Shown here: piece after piece, positions 5,916 through 6,184 of the stretch
Layout of the letters: each line of letters opens with the position of its first letter
Numbering within the stretch: the stretch's first letter is position 1
Source of the DNA: an uncultured Muribaculum sp.
Lineage (GTDB): Bacteria > Bacteroidota > Bacteroidia > Bacteroidales > Muribaculaceae
Reading direction: 5' to 3'
Length of the DNA: 6,184 nt
NCBI GenBank assembly: GCA_947573015.1
Contig: CANPDS010000162.1
Location: 1 to 6,184 of the forward strand
Translations under genes and position numbers: made by a program
Notes under the pieces: model-generated
Told to the model about the DNA's origin: nothing
What the model saw: the letters and a program-made list of their open reading frames with translations, nothing else
Database searches by the model: none

Positions 5916-5967
5916 CGTGTGCAGGAGCTGGAACTTAAATAATCCATATCTGACATCAGTTTAGATC

Positions 5968-6018
5968 CGGGCCGGCATTGTGTGTGACATGCCGTCGGAA
6001 TGCCGGCCCGCTCTTTTT
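5968..6018 (+). terminator. Strong intrinsic terminator after the fimbrillin gene
   Basis: A perfect 12-bp GC-rich stem, CGGGCCGGCATT (5968-5979) with AATGCCGGCCCG (5999-6010), encloses a 19-nt loop. A T-rich tract with five consecutive T follows (6012-6018). It lies 52 bp after the stop at 5915. The stem is also symmetric enough to act on a convergent transcript, though the reverse side has no good T-run. Confidence 0.9.
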
Positions 6019-6184
6019 CGGTTGTCTTTAAACAATCTCAAAGCAACCGGTAAAATCGCTCTATCTCTGCTCCTCATCAGATGAATCTATGACCTCCTCC
6101 TCTTCTGCCTCTCTCCTTCCCATCATCCCTCACCGGCTGCGGTAGGGCTATTATTACTAATACGATTCTGTACAGATTTCTGTC
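6019..6184. other. Intergenic tail without a supportable gene
   Basis: A 6-bp inverted repeat CGGTTG/CAACCG (6019-6024, 6044-6049) follows the terminator. Next comes a strongly pyrimidine-rich stretch on the plus strand (about 6058-6130). The minus strand carries only short frames: a 21-codon frame at 6061-6126, and two that run in from the right edge for 19 and 35 codons. Any of these might be the end of a gene beyond the window, but none shows a recognisable motif. Confidence 0.5.

Noticed and set aside
6061..6126. A 21-codon acidic minus-strand frame at the right end.
   Set aside because: There is a stop just upstream in frame, no known motif, and the composition simply mirrors the pyrimidine-rich plus strand.

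Overview
The window reads as a chromosomal piece of a gut-type Bacteroidales bacterium. The gene families point there: a DUF4834 protein, a DUF3575/DUF3868 pair and an Mfa1-type fimbrillin. So do the promoters, which fit the Bacteroidetes pattern (TTTG near -33, TAnnTTTG near -7) rather than TTGACA/TATAAT, and there are no clear Shine-Dalgarno sites. A family such as Muribaculaceae or Bacteroidaceae is likely, but this is inferred from protein style and not proven.

Left part (1-1873, minus strand): an operon running leftwards, psd - pssA - DUF4834 gene, from a near-consensus promoter at 1842-1873. PssA makes phosphatidylserine from CDP-diacylglycerol and serine, and Psd decarboxylates it to phosphatidylethanolamine. 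Together they form the two-step phosphatidylethanolamine branch of membrane lipid synthesis. The third gene encodes a small membrane-anchored protein of unknown function and is cut by the left edge.

Middle (1874-2333): an AT-rich divergent intergenic region with no gene. It holds two candidate rightward promoters, two dyads and a perfect 11-bp tandem repeat.

Right part (2334-6018, plus strand): a surface-fibre module. A DUF3575 predicted outer-membrane beta-barrel gene is followed almost without a gap by a DUF3868 protein with an OmpA-like domain and a TPR-like tail. After 118 bp comes an Mfa1-type fimbrillin lipoprotein, closed by a strong intrinsic terminator. The two transcripts carry the same bipartite promoter box, TTGAT-N14-AAAGATAGTTT, at identical spacing, which suggests common control. 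No Mfa2-like anchor or tip subunit is visible before the right edge.

The last 166 bases (6019-6184) show no supportable gene. The most interesting points are the shared promoter box, the complex leader upstream of the DUF3575 gene, and the probable functional link between the DUF3575/DUF3868 pair and the fimbrillin. The gene families themselves are known, and I see no clearly unprecedented system.
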